From: Blautia glucerasea
GTDB lineage: Bacteria; Bacillota; Clostridia; Lachnospirales; Lachnospiraceae
DNA: 64,000 nucleotides
Assembly (NCBI RefSeq): GCF_020537505.1
Contig: NZ_JAJBMO010000003.1
Span: 124,001-188,000 of the forward strand
Direction: 5' to 3'
Position 1 is the first letter of the stretch. Every line of letters begins with the position of its first letter. The translations under genes were made by a program, and so were the position numbers. Below the pieces are notes generated by a model. That model saw nothing but the letters and a program-made list of their open reading frames with translations, searched no databases and was not told where the DNA came from. Shown here one piece after another: positions 38,294 to 47,910 of the stretch.

Positions 38294-41200
38294 ATGGCAG
38301 CGTCTAATACGCCGAAGAAATCAACAACAAAAGGACGGACTTCCGGGAAGAAGAAAACCTCCGGACGGACTTCCACTAAGAAAAATACAACAGGAAAACA
38401 GTCTATATCCAGTGGCTTTCAGACAGAGATCATTCTTCTGGTGCTGATGGCAGCTTCCATCATCCTTATGGTCAGTTGTATTGGCCTTGGGGGAAGTGTG
38501 GGCGGAACTATCAGCAAGGTACTTATGGGGGGGATGGGATTGATGGCTTATGTCTTCCCTATTGTTCTTTTTATTATGGCAGCCTTTTTAATTTCCAATA
38601 AAGGAAATGTGCTTGCCTATAAAAAAACTGCTGCAGCTGCAGTATTGTTTCTGGTGTTCTGTGGACTGACCCAGCTTTTTACAGAAGGATATGCAGAGAG
38701 TACCACCCTTGCAGAGTATTACAGAATCAGCGCTGAATACCGTACAGGAGGCGGTGCCATTGGAGGCGCGATCTGTATTTCTACGATCTCTGCATTTGGA
38801 ACCATTGGCGCATATGTGATCATTGTACTTGTGATCCTGGTATGCCTGATCCTGATCACCCAGCATTCTTTTCTGGGATTTTTATATATGCTTTATGACC
38901 GGATCTTAGAAGCGGTGAAAGGCCGGCAGGCTCTTTATCAGGAGGGTGCACCAGAGCGTGAGCTTAAAAAGCAGCTGAAAGCCCAGCAACGCCAGATGGC
39001 AGCCCAGGAACGCCGGGAGAAGAGAATGCAGGAATTAGAGGCTGCTCTTGCAGAAGAAGGTCTGGATACGGAAGAGGAGAGTTCTTCTCTTTTGGGAAAG
39101 AAATCTGCCACAAAGGCAGGGACGAAATCCAGGAACGCATCTGGAAGCAGATCTGGGAAAAGAACCCAGGAAGAGGCAGAAAGCAGAAGGCGCCGTCAGA
39201 GAGGCAATGAAAACCAGTCATCTTCCGGTTTTCTTAATGGAACAGATCTGTTTGGAAACAAAAAGGCAGAAGGAGATCCAGAGCCAGCGGAACAGGAATT
39301 TCCCTTAAATCCAGAGAATGCGGTGAATCCGGAAGGGGAGAACCCTGAAAATGGGATGGAGTTTACATATGCCAAGGAGAATAGCGGGAGTGGATTTCCA
39401 GCAAATAACCTTGAAGCAGATGGCAGAGGAGCACATGAAGATGCACAGATGAAGTTTGCAATTCACCGCTCAGAGCCTGAGTGGGAAGAAATACCTGAGA
39501 CGGATGCAGAGGCTTCTGCTGTAAAAGAACAGGATGAAAGTTATATGGACAGCCCGGTGCTGCCAGAAGCAGAAGAACCGGAAGAAGCTGAAGACAGCTA
39601 TGCAGGGGTGGATTTTAATGAGGCTATGGCAACCATGCAGAGTACAGCCCGGGGATTGAAAGAGCCTGCATCTGGGGAAAATGGTACCTGTAATGCTGGT
39701 ACTGTCAGGGCTTCCAGTCAGGAGAACGGAAATGCACAGGAGAGGGCTGCCCTGGAAGATACACCTGCGCATCAGCCTGCCAGGAATCCTAAATCTTCTA
39801 AGCAGGAGATTGCCAATGGCATTGTAAACATCCAGCATGAGATCAATACCCAGGAAGCAGCCGTGAAGAAAGAATACCAGTACCCTCCGGTAAGTCTTCT
39901 GAAGCGGGGAAATGGCAAGGCCCAGGGGGATTCCGATGCCCATCTTCGAAAAACAGCCCAGAAGCTCCAGGAAATCCTGTATAATTTCGGGGTAAATGCC
40001 AAGGTTACCAATGTAAGCTGTGGACCTACTGTTACCAGATATGAGCTTCAGCCGGAAATGGGCGTGAAGGTAAGTAAGATTGTAGGACTTTCCGATGATA
40101 TTAAGCTGAATCTTGCAGCACCGGATATCCGTATTGAAGCCCCAATCCCTGGAAAAGCTGCTGTAGGAATCGAGGTTCCCAATAAAGAGCACAGTGCAGT
40201 TATGCTCCGTGATCTGATCCAGAGCCCGGAATTTATGAATGCCAAGTCCAAGCTGGCTTTTGCTGCTGGTAAGGATATTGAGGGCAAGACTGTTGTGGCT
40301 GATATTGCCAGGATGCCCCACCTTCTGATCGCTGGTTCCACTGGTTCTGGTAAATCTGTCTGTATCAACACCCTGATCATCAGTATTTTATATAAAGCGA
40401 AACCGGATGAAGTCAAGCTGATCATGATCGATCCGAAGGTGGTAGAGCTTAGCGTTTACAATGGAATTCCCCATTTGTTCATTCCGGTTGTCACAGATCC
40501 GAAGAAGGCGGCTGGAGCCTTGAACTGGGCGGTAAGTGAGATGAGCAACCGTTACAATACTTTTGCAGAGTATGGAGTGCGAAATCTGGAAGAGTTTAAC
40601 CGTAAGATTGAGAAGATGAAGTTCCCGGAGGGAGAGCAGCGGCCGGAGAAAATGTGTCAGATCGTCATTATCGTAGACGAGCTTGCAGACCTTATGATGG
40701 TTGCGCCTGGAGAGGTGGAGGATGCCATCTGCCGTCTGGCCCAGCTGGCACGTGCAGCAGGTATCCATCTGGTTATTGCAACCCAGAGACCATCTGTTAA
40801 TGTTATTACCGGTCTTATTAAGGCAAATATGCCGTCGCGTATTGCGTTTGCAGTTACTTCCGGCGTGGATTCCAGAACTATTCTGGACATGAACGGTGCA
40901 GAGAAGCTTCTTGGTAAAGGAGACATGCTGTTTTATCCACAGGGATATCAGAAGCCTGCCAGACTGCAGGGAGCGTTTGTATCGGATGATGAGGTCAGCA
41001 GTATCGTGGACTTTCTTGCAGATAAGAATCCGCGGACAGATTATGACAATAAGATTGAGCAGCAGATGAACAATGCAGTTCTCACCGCCGGAGGAAGCTC
41101 CGGCGGCAATGAGAGGGATGTTTATTTCGAGCAGGCCGGAAGGTTCATTATTGAGAAGGAGAAGGCCTCTATCGGTATGCTGCAGAGAATGTATAAGATT

Positions 41201-41335
41201 GGCTTTAACCGCGCAGCCCGTATTATGGACCAGCTGTGTGATGCAGGAGTAGTAGGCCCGGAGGAGGGCACGAAGCCCCGTAAGGTATTGATGAGTATGG
41301 ATGAATTCCAGACTTATGTGGAGGAACATTTGTAA
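38294..41335 (+). CDS. ftsK: FtsK/SpoIIIE DNA translocase
   Basis: 1013 residues: basic N-terminus (KKSTTKGRTSGKKK), four membrane segments (about 45-200), a long acidic low-complexity linker (about 220-530), then the alpha-beta motor with Walker A GSTGSGKS (near 681) and Walker B IVDELADLM, and the gamma winged helix at the end (about 950-1010). It pumps chromosome DNA through the division or sporulation septum. It follows uppP by 18 bases. Confidence 0.96.
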   Translation: MAASNTPKKSTTKGRTSGKKKTSGRTSTKKNTTGKQSISSGFQTEIILLVLMAASIILMVSCIGLGGSVGGTISKVLMGGMGLMAYVFPIVLFIMAAFLISNKGNVLAYKKTAAAAVLFLVFCGLTQLFTEGYAESTTLAEYYRISAEYRTGGGAIGGAICISTISAFGTIGAYVIIVLVILVCLILITQHSFLGFLYMLYDRILEAVKGRQALYQEGAPERELKKQLKAQQRQMAAQERREKRMQELEAALAEEGLDTEEESSSLLGKKSATKAGTKSRNASGSRSGKRTQEEAESRRRRQRGNENQSSSGFLNGTDLFGNKKAEGDPEPAEQEFPLNPENAVNPEGENPENGMEFTYAKENSGSGFPANNLEADGRGAHEDAQMKFAIHRSEPEWEEIPETDAEASAVKEQDESYMDSPVLPEAEEPEEAEDSYAGVDFNEAMATMQSTARGLKEPASGENGTCNAGTVRASSQENGNAQERAALEDTPAHQPARNPKSSKQEIANGIVNIQHEINTQEAAVKKEYQYPPVSLLKRGNGKAQGDSDAHLRKTAQKLQEILYNFGVNAKVTNVSCGPTVTRYELQPEMGVKVSKIVGLSDDIKLNLAAPDIRIEAPIPGKAAVGIEVPNKEHSAVMLRDLIQSPEFMNAKSKLAFAAGKDIEGKTVVADIARMPHLLIAGSTGSGKSVCINTLIISILYKAKPDEVKLIMIDPKVVELSVYNGIPHLFIPVVTDPKKAAGALNWAVSEMSNRYNTFAEYGVRNLEEFNRKIEKMKFPEGEQRPEKMCQIVIIVDELADLMMVAPGEVEDAICRLAQLARAAGIHLVIATQRPSVNVITGLIKANMPSRIAFAVTSGVDSRTILDMNGAEKLLGKGDMLFYPQGYQKPARLQGAFVSDDEVSSIVDFLADKNPRTDYDNKIEQQMNNAVLTAGGSSGGNERDVYFEQAGRFIIEKEKASIGMLQRMYKIGFNRAARIMDQLCDAGVVGPEEGTKPRKVLMSMDEFQTYVEEHL

Positions 41336-41460
41336 AATTTGATTCATACCTTTGCATTCCGTTCTTAAATAGTAATGCAAAATTTATTTAAATGCGTTTT
41401 GGAACAGATTTATGAATTGATGAGATAGTTAAGAAAATACATGTAAAGGAGACTGAAACA

Positions 41461-41763
41461 ATGGTAAAACATATGGTAATGTGGTCATTTAAAAAAGAGA
41501 TCCCAGAGGAAAAGAAACCAGAGTTAAAGGCACAGATCAAAGAGCATCTGGAAGGACTGGTAGGAGTTGTTCCAGGACTTATTAAGGCAGAGGTTATCAC
41601 AGATCTGCTTCCATCCAGCACCAGAGATTTATGTCTCATCACGGAGCTGGAGAGCGCTGAGGCACTGGCTGCCTATGCAGTAAACCCGAACCATGTCCAT
41701 GTGGCAGATACCTATGTAAGACCAAATGTATGCGATCGCGTGGCTATGGACTTCGAGATATAA
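41461..41763 (+). CDS. Dabb (stress-responsive alpha/beta barrel) protein
   Basis: 100 residues, the usual size of this dimeric ferredoxin-like family. It opens with VKHMVMWSFK and ends with the NPNHVHVADTYVRP segment that places the conserved His. Function unknown; members are stress-related or ligand-binding. AAAGGAGAC precedes the ATG. Confidence 0.85.
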   Translation: MVKHMVMWSFKKEIPEEKKPELKAQIKEHLEGLVGVVPGLIKAEVITDLLPSSTRDLCLITELESAEALAAYAVNPNHVHVADTYVRPNVCDRVAMDFEI

Positions 41764-41898
41764 TAAATATAGCAAATATTAAGTGACGGCTGCTGTAATT
41801 TGCTTTTTCAGACACGTGCTTAATTAGTATACTTAACATCTGCATGCCATTTTCATATGGCAATTGTATTGAGATTGTAATGGAGTAACGAATCAAAA

Positions 41899-42378
41899 AT
41901 GGAAATTCGTATTATCACAGTTGGAAAGGTTAAAGAGAAATATTTAAATGATGGAATCGCAGAATATGCCAAGCGCCTTAGCCGTTACTGCAAGCTGAAT
42001 TTTATCCAGGTACCAGATGAAAAAACACCGGATAAGGCTTCGGATGCACTGAACCGTCAGATCAAGGAGATAGAAGGCAACCGGCTTCTTAGCCATATCC
42101 GCGACACAGATTACGTGATTGCCCTTGCAATAGAGGGGAAAATGCTGGATTCTGTAGAATTGTCGGATCTGGTCGCAAAACTTGGTGTCCAGGGAAAGAG
42201 CAGTATCGCCTTTGTGATCGGAGGCTCCCTTGGGCTTTCCGATGCTGTTTTGAAACGGGCAGATTATAAGCTTAGTTTTTCCAGAATGACTTTCCCTCAC
42301 CAGCTGATGCAGATGATCCTGCTGGAACAGATCTACAGGGGATACCGGATCATAAATCATGAACCTTATCATAAGTGA
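41899..42378 (+). CDS. rlmH: 23S rRNA (pseudouridine1915-N3)-methyltransferase RlmH
   Basis: 159 residues, a full-length SPOUT methyltransferase: starts [18 protein letters not shown]-binding [39 protein letters not shown] at the C-terminal knot, ending EPYHK as in all RlmH. Confidence 0.97.
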   Translation: MEIRIITVGKVKEKYLNDGIAEYAKRLSRYCKLNFIQVPDEKTPDKASDALNRQIKEIEGNRLLSHIRDTDYVIALAIEGKMLDSVELSDLVAKLGVQGKSSIAFVIGGSLGLSDAVLKRADYKLSFSRMTFPHQLMQMILLEQIYRGYRIINHEPYHK

Positions 42379-42395
42379 TGAGGTTTGCAGATATA

Positions 42396-42442
42396 AAAAC
42401 TCCCAGATGTTAGATTGAAACTGCTAACATTTGGGAGTTTGT
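42396..42442 (+). terminator. rlmH terminator
   Basis: AAACTCCCAGATGTTAG pairs with CTAACATTTGGGAGTTT (one mismatch), then a T-rich run. Confidence 0.85.
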
Positions 42443-42541
42443 TGTTTACGCGAGCAACGAGCCAAAATCCATGTTTACACGAGACCTTGGAGACTGCCGC
42501 GATAACGGGCAGAACTTGCAGAGCGTGTTTTGTCTTGTTTA
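42443..42541 (+). repeat. dispersed element family B, copy 2
   Basis: About 99 bases aligning with 57606-57712 and, inverted, 5905-6001 (shared GAGCCAAA, GACTGCCGCGATAA, CAGAGCGTGTTTTG). It starts right after the rlmH terminator and reaches the stop of the convergent aminotransferase gene. Confidence 0.8.
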
Positions 42542-43696
42542 GATTCCGCTTGTACGGATGGATTCCACGGCTTCTTTGATTTTCTCAGGCGGAAGTACCA
42601 GCGCGAAGCGGACATATCCTTCCCCGTGAGGACCAAAGCTTGCGCCTGGAGTAACGATGACGCCTGCTTTTTCCATCAGTTCCATACAAAATGCCATGCT
42701 ATCGGTGCGGTTTCCTGGGATCTTAGCCCATACGAACATGGTTCCTTTGCCATTTGGCTTCTCCCAGCCGATGGAGGCAAGTCCGTCGCAGAGAGCGTCA
42801 CGGCGGGCCTGGTATTGTCTGCACTGTTCTTTTACGCTGTCAAGAGGTCCTTTAAGGGCTGCGATAGCAGCTTTCTGGATGGGCAGGAACATACCGAAGT
42901 CAATCTGGCTGCGAAGCTTTTTAAGGGCAGCAATGATCTCCGGATTTCCGATGAGAAAACTGATTCTGGCACCGGTTACGTTAAAGGATTTGGAAAGGCT
43001 GAAAAATTCAACCCCAACTTCTTTTGCGCCAGGTGAGGCAAGAAAACTTCCACCCTCTACGCCATCGAAGATAATGTCGCTGTATGCGTTATCGTGGATA
43101 ATAAGAATGTCATATTTTTTTGCAAACGCAATGATTTCCTCATAAAGCCCGGGAGTGGCAATGCTGCCTACCGGGTTGGACGGAAGGGAAACTACCATGT
43201 AACGGGCCTTGCGTGCCACATCCTCTGGAATATCTTTTACATATGGCAGGAAATCATGTTCTGCCACAAGAGGATAGTAGTAGGGAACGGCGCCACCAAG
43301 CTTACTTCCGGCTGCAAAAACCGGGTAGCATGGATCTGGCAGAAGAACTACATCTCCCTCGTCGCATAAGGTCATGCCAAGGTGTCCCATACCTTCCTGG
43401 CTGCCGTAAACGGTCATTACCATATCTGGTGTGATCTCCACGCCAAACCGTTTCTTGTAATATGCACAGACCGCATCCAGAAGCTCTGGCAGGTCACGGA
43501 GACTGTAACGCCAGTTCTGGTCATCAGCGGCAGCTTCCATAAGCGCTTTCTTAATGTGATCCGGTGTATGAAAATCCGGAGTCCCCACACTCATGTTGTA
43601 TATTTTTTTTCCTTGTTTTTCAAGCTCAAGCCGTCTTTCGTTTAATGCGGCAAAAATTTCATCTCCAAATAAATCCAGTCTTTTGGAAAAGTTCAT
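42539..43696 (-). CDS. class I/II PLP aminotransferase
   Basis: 385 residues. Visible motifs: PDPCYPVFAAG, the cofactor Asn/Asp-Tyr region (SNPVGSIATP, HDNAYSDI), PLP lysine in SLSKSFNVTGAR, and the C-terminal Arg in GEGYVRFAL. It resembles aspartate/LL-diaminopimelate aminotransferases of anaerobes; the donor cannot be told. I chose the ATG at 43696 (AAGG 11 bases before); 43717 is an alternative 7 codons earlier. Confidence 0.88.
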   Translation of the reverse strand: MNFSKRLDLFGDEIFAALNERRLELEKQGKKIYNMSVGTPDFHTPDHIKKALMEAAADDQNWRYSLRDLPELLDAVCAYYKKRFGVEITPDMVMTVYGSQEGMGHLGMTLCDEGDVVLLPDPCYPVFAAGSKLGGAVPYYYPLVAEHDFLPYVKDIPEDVARKARYMVVSLPSNPVGSIATPGLYEEIIAFAKKYDILIIHDNAYSDIIFDGVEGGSFLASPGAKEVGVEFFSLSKSFNVTGARISFLIGNPEIIAALKKLRSQIDFGMFLPIQKAAIAALKGPLDSVKEQCRQYQARRDALCDGLASIGWEKPNGKGTMFVWAKIPGNRTDSMAFCMELMEKAGVIVTPGASFGPHGEGYVRFALVLPPEKIKEAVESIRTSGI

Positions 43697-43875
43697 CGTC
43701 TGTAAGCCTTCTTTCATTCAAATTCACAAACCTGTGCTAAAATCCTGTTTATTCTATCACATTACCAGAACAGAGTGCAAGATAAAAATGTGTTTTCCGG
43801 AAAGACATTTGTGTTATCATAAACAAACAATAATTGAATGACTGCTGGAGGTGACTGCCGGATAAGGGAAGGTTC

Positions 43876-43906
43876 CTATTTTTCTACAAATTATGAAGAA
43901 AAATAG
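43876..43906. other. perfect hairpin upstream of mscL
   Basis: CTATTTTTCT and AGAAAAATAG form a 10-bp stem with an 11-base loop, about 80 bases before the mscL start. The surrounding 43718-43989 has no gene. Function unknown. Confidence 0.4.
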
Positions 43907-43989
43907 CATCAGCCAGTTAAGATTGCATTGTCTAAAGGTGAAGAAACGTGTATAATTGGCTATATCAAACCAGGGAAGGAAAGAAGAAC

Positions 43990-44409
43990 ATGAAGAAGTT
44001 TCTCGAAGAATTCAAGACATTTATCAGCCGTGGTAATGTAATGGATATGGCAGTCGGTGTAATTATCGGCGGTGCTTTTTCCAATATTGTTACATCTCTG
44101 GTAGATGACATCATCAACCCGATTCTGGGTATTTTCGGCGGGATTAACTTTGATCAGCTGAGTGTAAAGCTGGCAGGAGATGCCACTTTGAACTATGGTA
44201 AATTTATCACAGCTGTGATCAACTTCCTGATCATGGCACTGATCATCTTTATCATTGTGAAAACACTGAATAAAGCAGCTGAGAAATTTTCCGCACCGAA
44301 GGAAGAGGAAGTGCCTATCACTAAGGTATGTCCGTTCTGCAAGAGCGAAATTCCTCTGGAGGCAACAAGATGTCCGCACTGTACTTCTGTTCTGGAAGAG
44401 GAGAAGTAA
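43990..44409 (+). CDS. mscL: large-conductance mechanosensitive channel with zinc-ribbon tail
   Basis: 139 residues. The MscL core is clear: [28 protein letters not shown] (first helix) and a second helix at about 75-100. After it the protein carries a CPFC...CPHC zinc ribbon in place of the usual charged helix end. It opens on membrane tension to save the cell from osmotic burst. The start at 43990 follows AGGGAAGGAAAG; the longer frame from 43948 has no site. Confidence 0.95.
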   Translation: MKKFLEEFKTFISRGNVMDMAVGVIIGGAFSNIVTSLVDDIINPILGIFGGINFDQLSVKLAGDATLNYGKFITAVINFLIMALIIFIIVKTLNKAAEKFSAPKEEEVPITKVCPFCKSEIPLEATRCPHCTSVLEEEK

Positions 44410-44477
44410 CAACGAGTCGATTTTGGCTAGTGAGTGTCTATTAAGAGATTTATAGGCAGGCAACGAACAAAAGAAAG

Positions 44478-44536
44478 AATTCGGCTGTGCATTTTGCAAA
44501 ATGAAGTATGATTTTGTGAACTGCTACAGCCGAATT
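44478..44536. terminator. hairpin after mscL
   Basis: AATTCGGCTGT pairs with ACAGCCGAATT, enclosing a second palindrome CATTTTGCAAAATG. The T-run is weak, so it may be a terminator or another structured element. A TATAAT follows at 44541. Confidence 0.55.
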
Positions 44537-44587
44537 TGTGTTATAATCTAATATAGTGATAATGAAAACAGACATGCGAGGAATTAA

Positions 44588-45529
44588 ATGAAAGATTACA
44601 TGGCCCCTATGGAGGGCGTTACCAACTTTATATACCGCCGGGCTTATCACCGGTTTTACCATCCAATGGATAAATATTTTACCCCCTTTATTTCTGCGAA
44701 ACCAAAGAAGAACCTCAGCTTCCAGGAAATCTGTGAGGTCTCGCCGGAGCGAAATGAGGGAATGTATGTGGTTCCCCAGATCCTAACCTGCAATGCAGAT
44801 GATTTTATCCGCACAGCGCAGCTTCTGAAGGAGGATTATGGACATGAGGAAGTGAATCTGAATCTTGGCTGTCCTTCAGGAACAGTTACAGCTAAGGGAA
44901 AAGGCGCCGGATTTTTGGCAGAGCCCCAAAAGCTGGATCAGTTCCTGGATCAGATTTTCTCGGAGCTGGATATGAAGATTTCCGTAAAGACCAGGGTCGG
45001 AACCCATTACGAGGAAGACTGGGATTACCTGCTGGCGATTTATGAGAAATATCCCATGTACGAGCTGATCATCCACCCAAGGATCCAGACAGACATGTAT
45101 CGGGGAGTCCCCCGCCTTGGAGCTTATGAGAAGGCGGTGAAACGTCTGAAAATGCCACTTTGTTATAATGGAAACCTGTTTTCTGTGGCGGATTATAAAA
45201 GGATTACAGAGCTTTTTCCAGAGACGGATTGTTTCATGTATGGAAGGGGACTGATCACCAATCCTGGGCTGGTAACTGAAATCCGTGAGGGAAACCGTCC
45301 AGATAAAAAGACATTAAGAGAATTCCACGACTGCCTTTTTGAAGAATATCAGGAATTGCTTTCCGGGGAACGAAATGTATTGTTCCGCATGAAAGAACTG
45401 TGGAGCTATATGGCAGTTAATTTCACTAATTATGAGAAATACGCCAAGAAAATTAAGAAATCCCAGCACCTGCCAGAGTATTTGTCTGTGGTATCCAGTC
45501 TGTTTGCAGAGCAGGATCTGGTTGATTAA
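44588..45529 (+). CDS. tRNA-dihydrouridine synthase family protein
   Basis: 313 residues, FMN-dependent TIM barrel. APMEGVTN at the start, NLNLGCPSGTVTAKGKGAGFL with the catalytic cysteine, KTRVG and the IHPR-QTDMYRG substrate loop. It reduces uridines in tRNA D-loops. The start has GAGGAATTAA before the ATG. Confidence 0.92.
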   Translation: MKDYMAPMEGVTNFIYRRAYHRFYHPMDKYFTPFISAKPKKNLSFQEICEVSPERNEGMYVVPQILTCNADDFIRTAQLLKEDYGHEEVNLNLGCPSGTVTAKGKGAGFLAEPQKLDQFLDQIFSELDMKISVKTRVGTHYEEDWDYLLAIYEKYPMYELIIHPRIQTDMYRGVPRLGAYEKAVKRLKMPLCYNGNLFSVADYKRITELFPETDCFMYGRGLITNPGLVTEIREGNRPDKKTLREFHDCLFEEYQELLSGERNVLFRMKELWSYMAVNFTNYEKYAKKIKKSQHLPEYLSVVSSLFAEQDLVD

Positions 45530-45548
45530 ATATTGAAAGAGGAATCAC

Positions 45549-46088
45549 ATGTTAGATATAAGTCGTTTTGAAGAATTCATATCCCAGTATCCCATCTACG
45601 AATACCGTCTTTTGGATACTGTTGAAATAGAAGTGAGAGAGCGTGTGCGCACCATCTGCAGGCAGGAGTGCCAGCGCTACGGCACTACCTGGGCCTGTCC
45701 CCCGGCTGTGGGCAGCCTGGAAGAATGTGGAAAGCGGATCCACAGTTATCCTAATGGGATTTTTTTCTCCAGTGTGGCAGAGGTTTCTGATCTGATGAAC
45801 ATGGAAGAAATGCTTACCACCAGGGACGCCCACGAAGAACTGACTACAGAGGTTGCTGGATTTCTGAAAGGGGAAGGCTTTGAGTCCTTTACCTTATCTA
45901 CAGAATCCTGTGATTTATGTGAACACTGTGCCTATCTGGAAGGAAAGCCCTGCCGTTTCCCGGAGAAAATGCATCCCTGTCTGGAAAGCCATGGTGTGGT
46001 GGTAAATGAACTGGTAGAGCGTCATTCCATGGAGTATAATCTTGGCGGAAACACCATCCTGTGGTTTTCCCTGGTGCTTTTTCGTTGA
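45549..46088 (+). CDS. DUF2284 metal-binding protein
   Basis: 179 residues. Cysteines are spaced as in DUF2284: CRQEC---YGTTWACPP near 35-50, and CDLCEHCAYLEGKPCRFPEKMHPCLES near 118-145, the second looking like a ferredoxin-type cluster. Predicted to bind Fe-S or another metal; function unknown. It follows the dihydrouridine synthase by 19 bases with AAAGAGG. Confidence 0.85.
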   Translation: MLDISRFEEFISQYPIYEYRLLDTVEIEVRERVRTICRQECQRYGTTWACPPAVGSLEECGKRIHSYPNGIFFSSVAEVSDLMNMEEMLTTRDAHEELTTEVAGFLKGEGFESFTLSTESCDLCEHCAYLEGKPCRFPEKMHPCLESHGVVVNELVERHSMEYNLGGNTILWFSLVLFR

Positions 46089-46229
46089 TAAAGGCATAAA
46101 TATTTATCAGGAACAGGATTTGTATAAAATACAAAGCCAGGAAGTAACGGCAGAGCCTGGATTTACATACCGATATAGGGGCGCAGCCTGGCAATTATGG
46201 ACAGAACTGCACAGCAAAATCAAGAATGA

Positions 46230-46279
46230 AAAGAAAACCTCCTGCATAAGCTAGAGATAAAGACCGGGAGGTTTTCTTT
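46230..46279 (+). terminator. terminator hairpin containing the yqfC ribosome site
   Basis: AAAGAAAACCTCC (46230-46242) pairs with GGAGGTTTTCTTT (46267-46279), and the ATG of yqfC follows at once. GGAGG, the ribosome site, is in the 3' arm. Confidence 0.8.
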
Positions 46280-46615
46280 ATGTCTGTAAATATATTTCGC
46301 AAAGAACATGTCCCGGAAAGAAGCTCTAAGACAGGCAAAGCTTCTGGCTACTCTATTTCAGAACGTTTTTTGACAGCTATGGAACTCCCCGGTGACCTGG
46401 CGCATAAAGCACCGATCATTACCATCACTGGTCCGGCGCAGGTGATGCTTGAAAATTATAAAAGTATTCTGTCTTATACCAGTGAGCAGCTGATCGTAGC
46501 TACCTGCCAGGGACGCGTAATCCTTCAAGGGAAAAATCTGGAAATCTCCAGCTACACTTCCCTGGAGATGGAAGTGACGGGGAAAATTATGGCTGTGATG
46601 CTGGAGTGCAGATAA
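46280..46615 (+). CDS. yqfC: sporulation protein YqfC
   Basis: 111 residues, YabP/YqfC family: the ELPGDLAHKAPIITITG start of the beta domain and LENYKSILSY are typical. Expressed in the mother cell in Bacillus (SigE regulon). It stands directly before yqfD, the standard pair. Confidence 0.88.
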   Translation: MSVNIFRKEHVPERSSKTGKASGYSISERFLTAMELPGDLAHKAPIITITGPAQVMLENYKSILSYTSEQLIVATCQGRVILQGKNLEISSYTSLEMEVTGKIMAVMLECR

Positions 46616-46649
46616 ATGCTTCATGAAATATAAAAGGAGGCGGCGCAGA

Positions 46650-47840
46650 ATGAATGCCCCTGAAAAATTCCTTCACGGTTTCTTAAAGATCAGCGTCTCC
46701 GGAGACCAGTTGGAACGCTTCTTAAATCTCTGCCATGCCAGAGAAATCCCTTTGGAAAAGATATGTCTTCAATCGGAACAAAACATAACGGCTTATATCT
46801 CCATAAATGATTTCCGAAAACTCATCCCCATACATAGAAAAACCAGAGTCCGCATTCACATCCTTAAAAAAAGAGGTCTGCCATTTTTACTGTACAAAAG
46901 CAGAAGACGCAAGTGCTTCCTCACAGGCATCCTTCTTTGCGCTGCCCTGTTATTCTGGCTCTCCGGACACATCTGGAACATTCACATTGATGGAAACGTA
47001 AAAAATTCCACCCCACAGCTTCTGGAATTTCTGGACCAGCAGGGAATTATCCACGGGATCAGCCGCAATAAGGTAAACTGCTCCCAGATTGCGACTCTTC
47101 TTCGGCAAAATTATCCGGACATTACCTTTGTCTCTGCCAGAGTCCAGGGCACCCGGCTTCTCCTTACCATCCAGGAAGAAGCGCTGACAGAAGATTTCCC
47201 GAAGTCAGAATCCCCCTGTGACCTGGTATCTGATCTGGATGGCAAAATTGTAAATATGGTTATCAGAAATGGCATTCCTATGGTAAAAACGGGAGATATT
47301 TGTAAACAGGGTGATATTCTGGTGTCCGGCAAAGTGCCAATCCTAAATGACAGCCAGGAGCTTGTCCGTACAGAATACGTTCCTGCTGATGCGGATATCT
47401 ATGTGCGCCACCAGATTGCCTATTACCAGGAATTTTCCCTGTCCTACGAAAAAAAGCTTACGGACGGCAGCCCCAAAACCAGCTGGTACCTTCATGCTGG
47501 AAATTGGATCCTGGGTGCAGATACTTCGGAAAAAAACAGATATTTCACTTCTGTAGAAGAATTTCCCTGGAAAATCACAGAGAATTTTGTCCTTCCCCTT
47601 TCCTTTGGAAAGATCACGCGGACACCTTATAAGGTTCAAAAAGCAGTTTATACTAAAAAACAGGCGGAAAATAAAGCTGCCGCACAGTTCAAACGGTACG
47701 AAAAACAGCTGCTGGTGCGCGAAATACAGATTGTGGATTCTGATATATCGATCACCATAGACGGCACAAGCTGCATCACAAAAGGCACCTTAACTGTAGA
47801 GGAAGCCTGCGGAAAAAAACACTTTTTTTATAAAAGTTGA
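46650..47840 (+). CDS. yqfD: sporulation protein YqfD
   Basis: 396 residues from the ATG at 46650 (AAAGGAGG 9 bases before); the earlier ATG at 46623 is inferior. A membrane helix at about 94-112 (TGILLCAALLFWLSG) separates a cytosolic N-terminal part from a large outer domain starting IWNIHIDGN. Its family is required for sporulation in Bacillus. Next gene is phoH, the conserved order. Confidence 0.9.
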   Translation: MNAPEKFLHGFLKISVSGDQLERFLNLCHAREIPLEKICLQSEQNITAYISINDFRKLIPIHRKTRVRIHILKKRGLPFLLYKSRRRKCFLTGILLCAALLFWLSGHIWNIHIDGNVKNSTPQLLEFLDQQGIIHGISRNKVNCSQIATLLRQNYPDITFVSARVQGTRLLLTIQEEALTEDFPKSESPCDLVSDLDGKIVNMVIRNGIPMVKTGDICKQGDILVSGKVPILNDSQELVRTEYVPADADIYVRHQIAYYQEFSLSYEKKLTDGSPKTSWYLHAGNWILGADTSEKNRYFTSVEEFPWKITENFVLPLSFGKITRTPYKVQKAVYTKKQAENKAAAQFKRYEKQLLVREIQIVDSDISITIDGTSCITKGTLTVEEACGKKHFFYKS

Positions 47841-47865
47841 AAACCTATCTTTAGAGTGGTATACT
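47837..47865 (+). promoter_or_regulatory. promoter for phoH-ybeY
   Basis: TTGAAA (47837-47842), 17-base spacer, TATACT (47860-47865), overlapping the yqfD stop codon. Confidence 0.65.
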
Positions 47866-47910
47866 TTTAACCAGATATACTTTTGAAGAAACACAAGGAG
47901 GAGCATTTTT

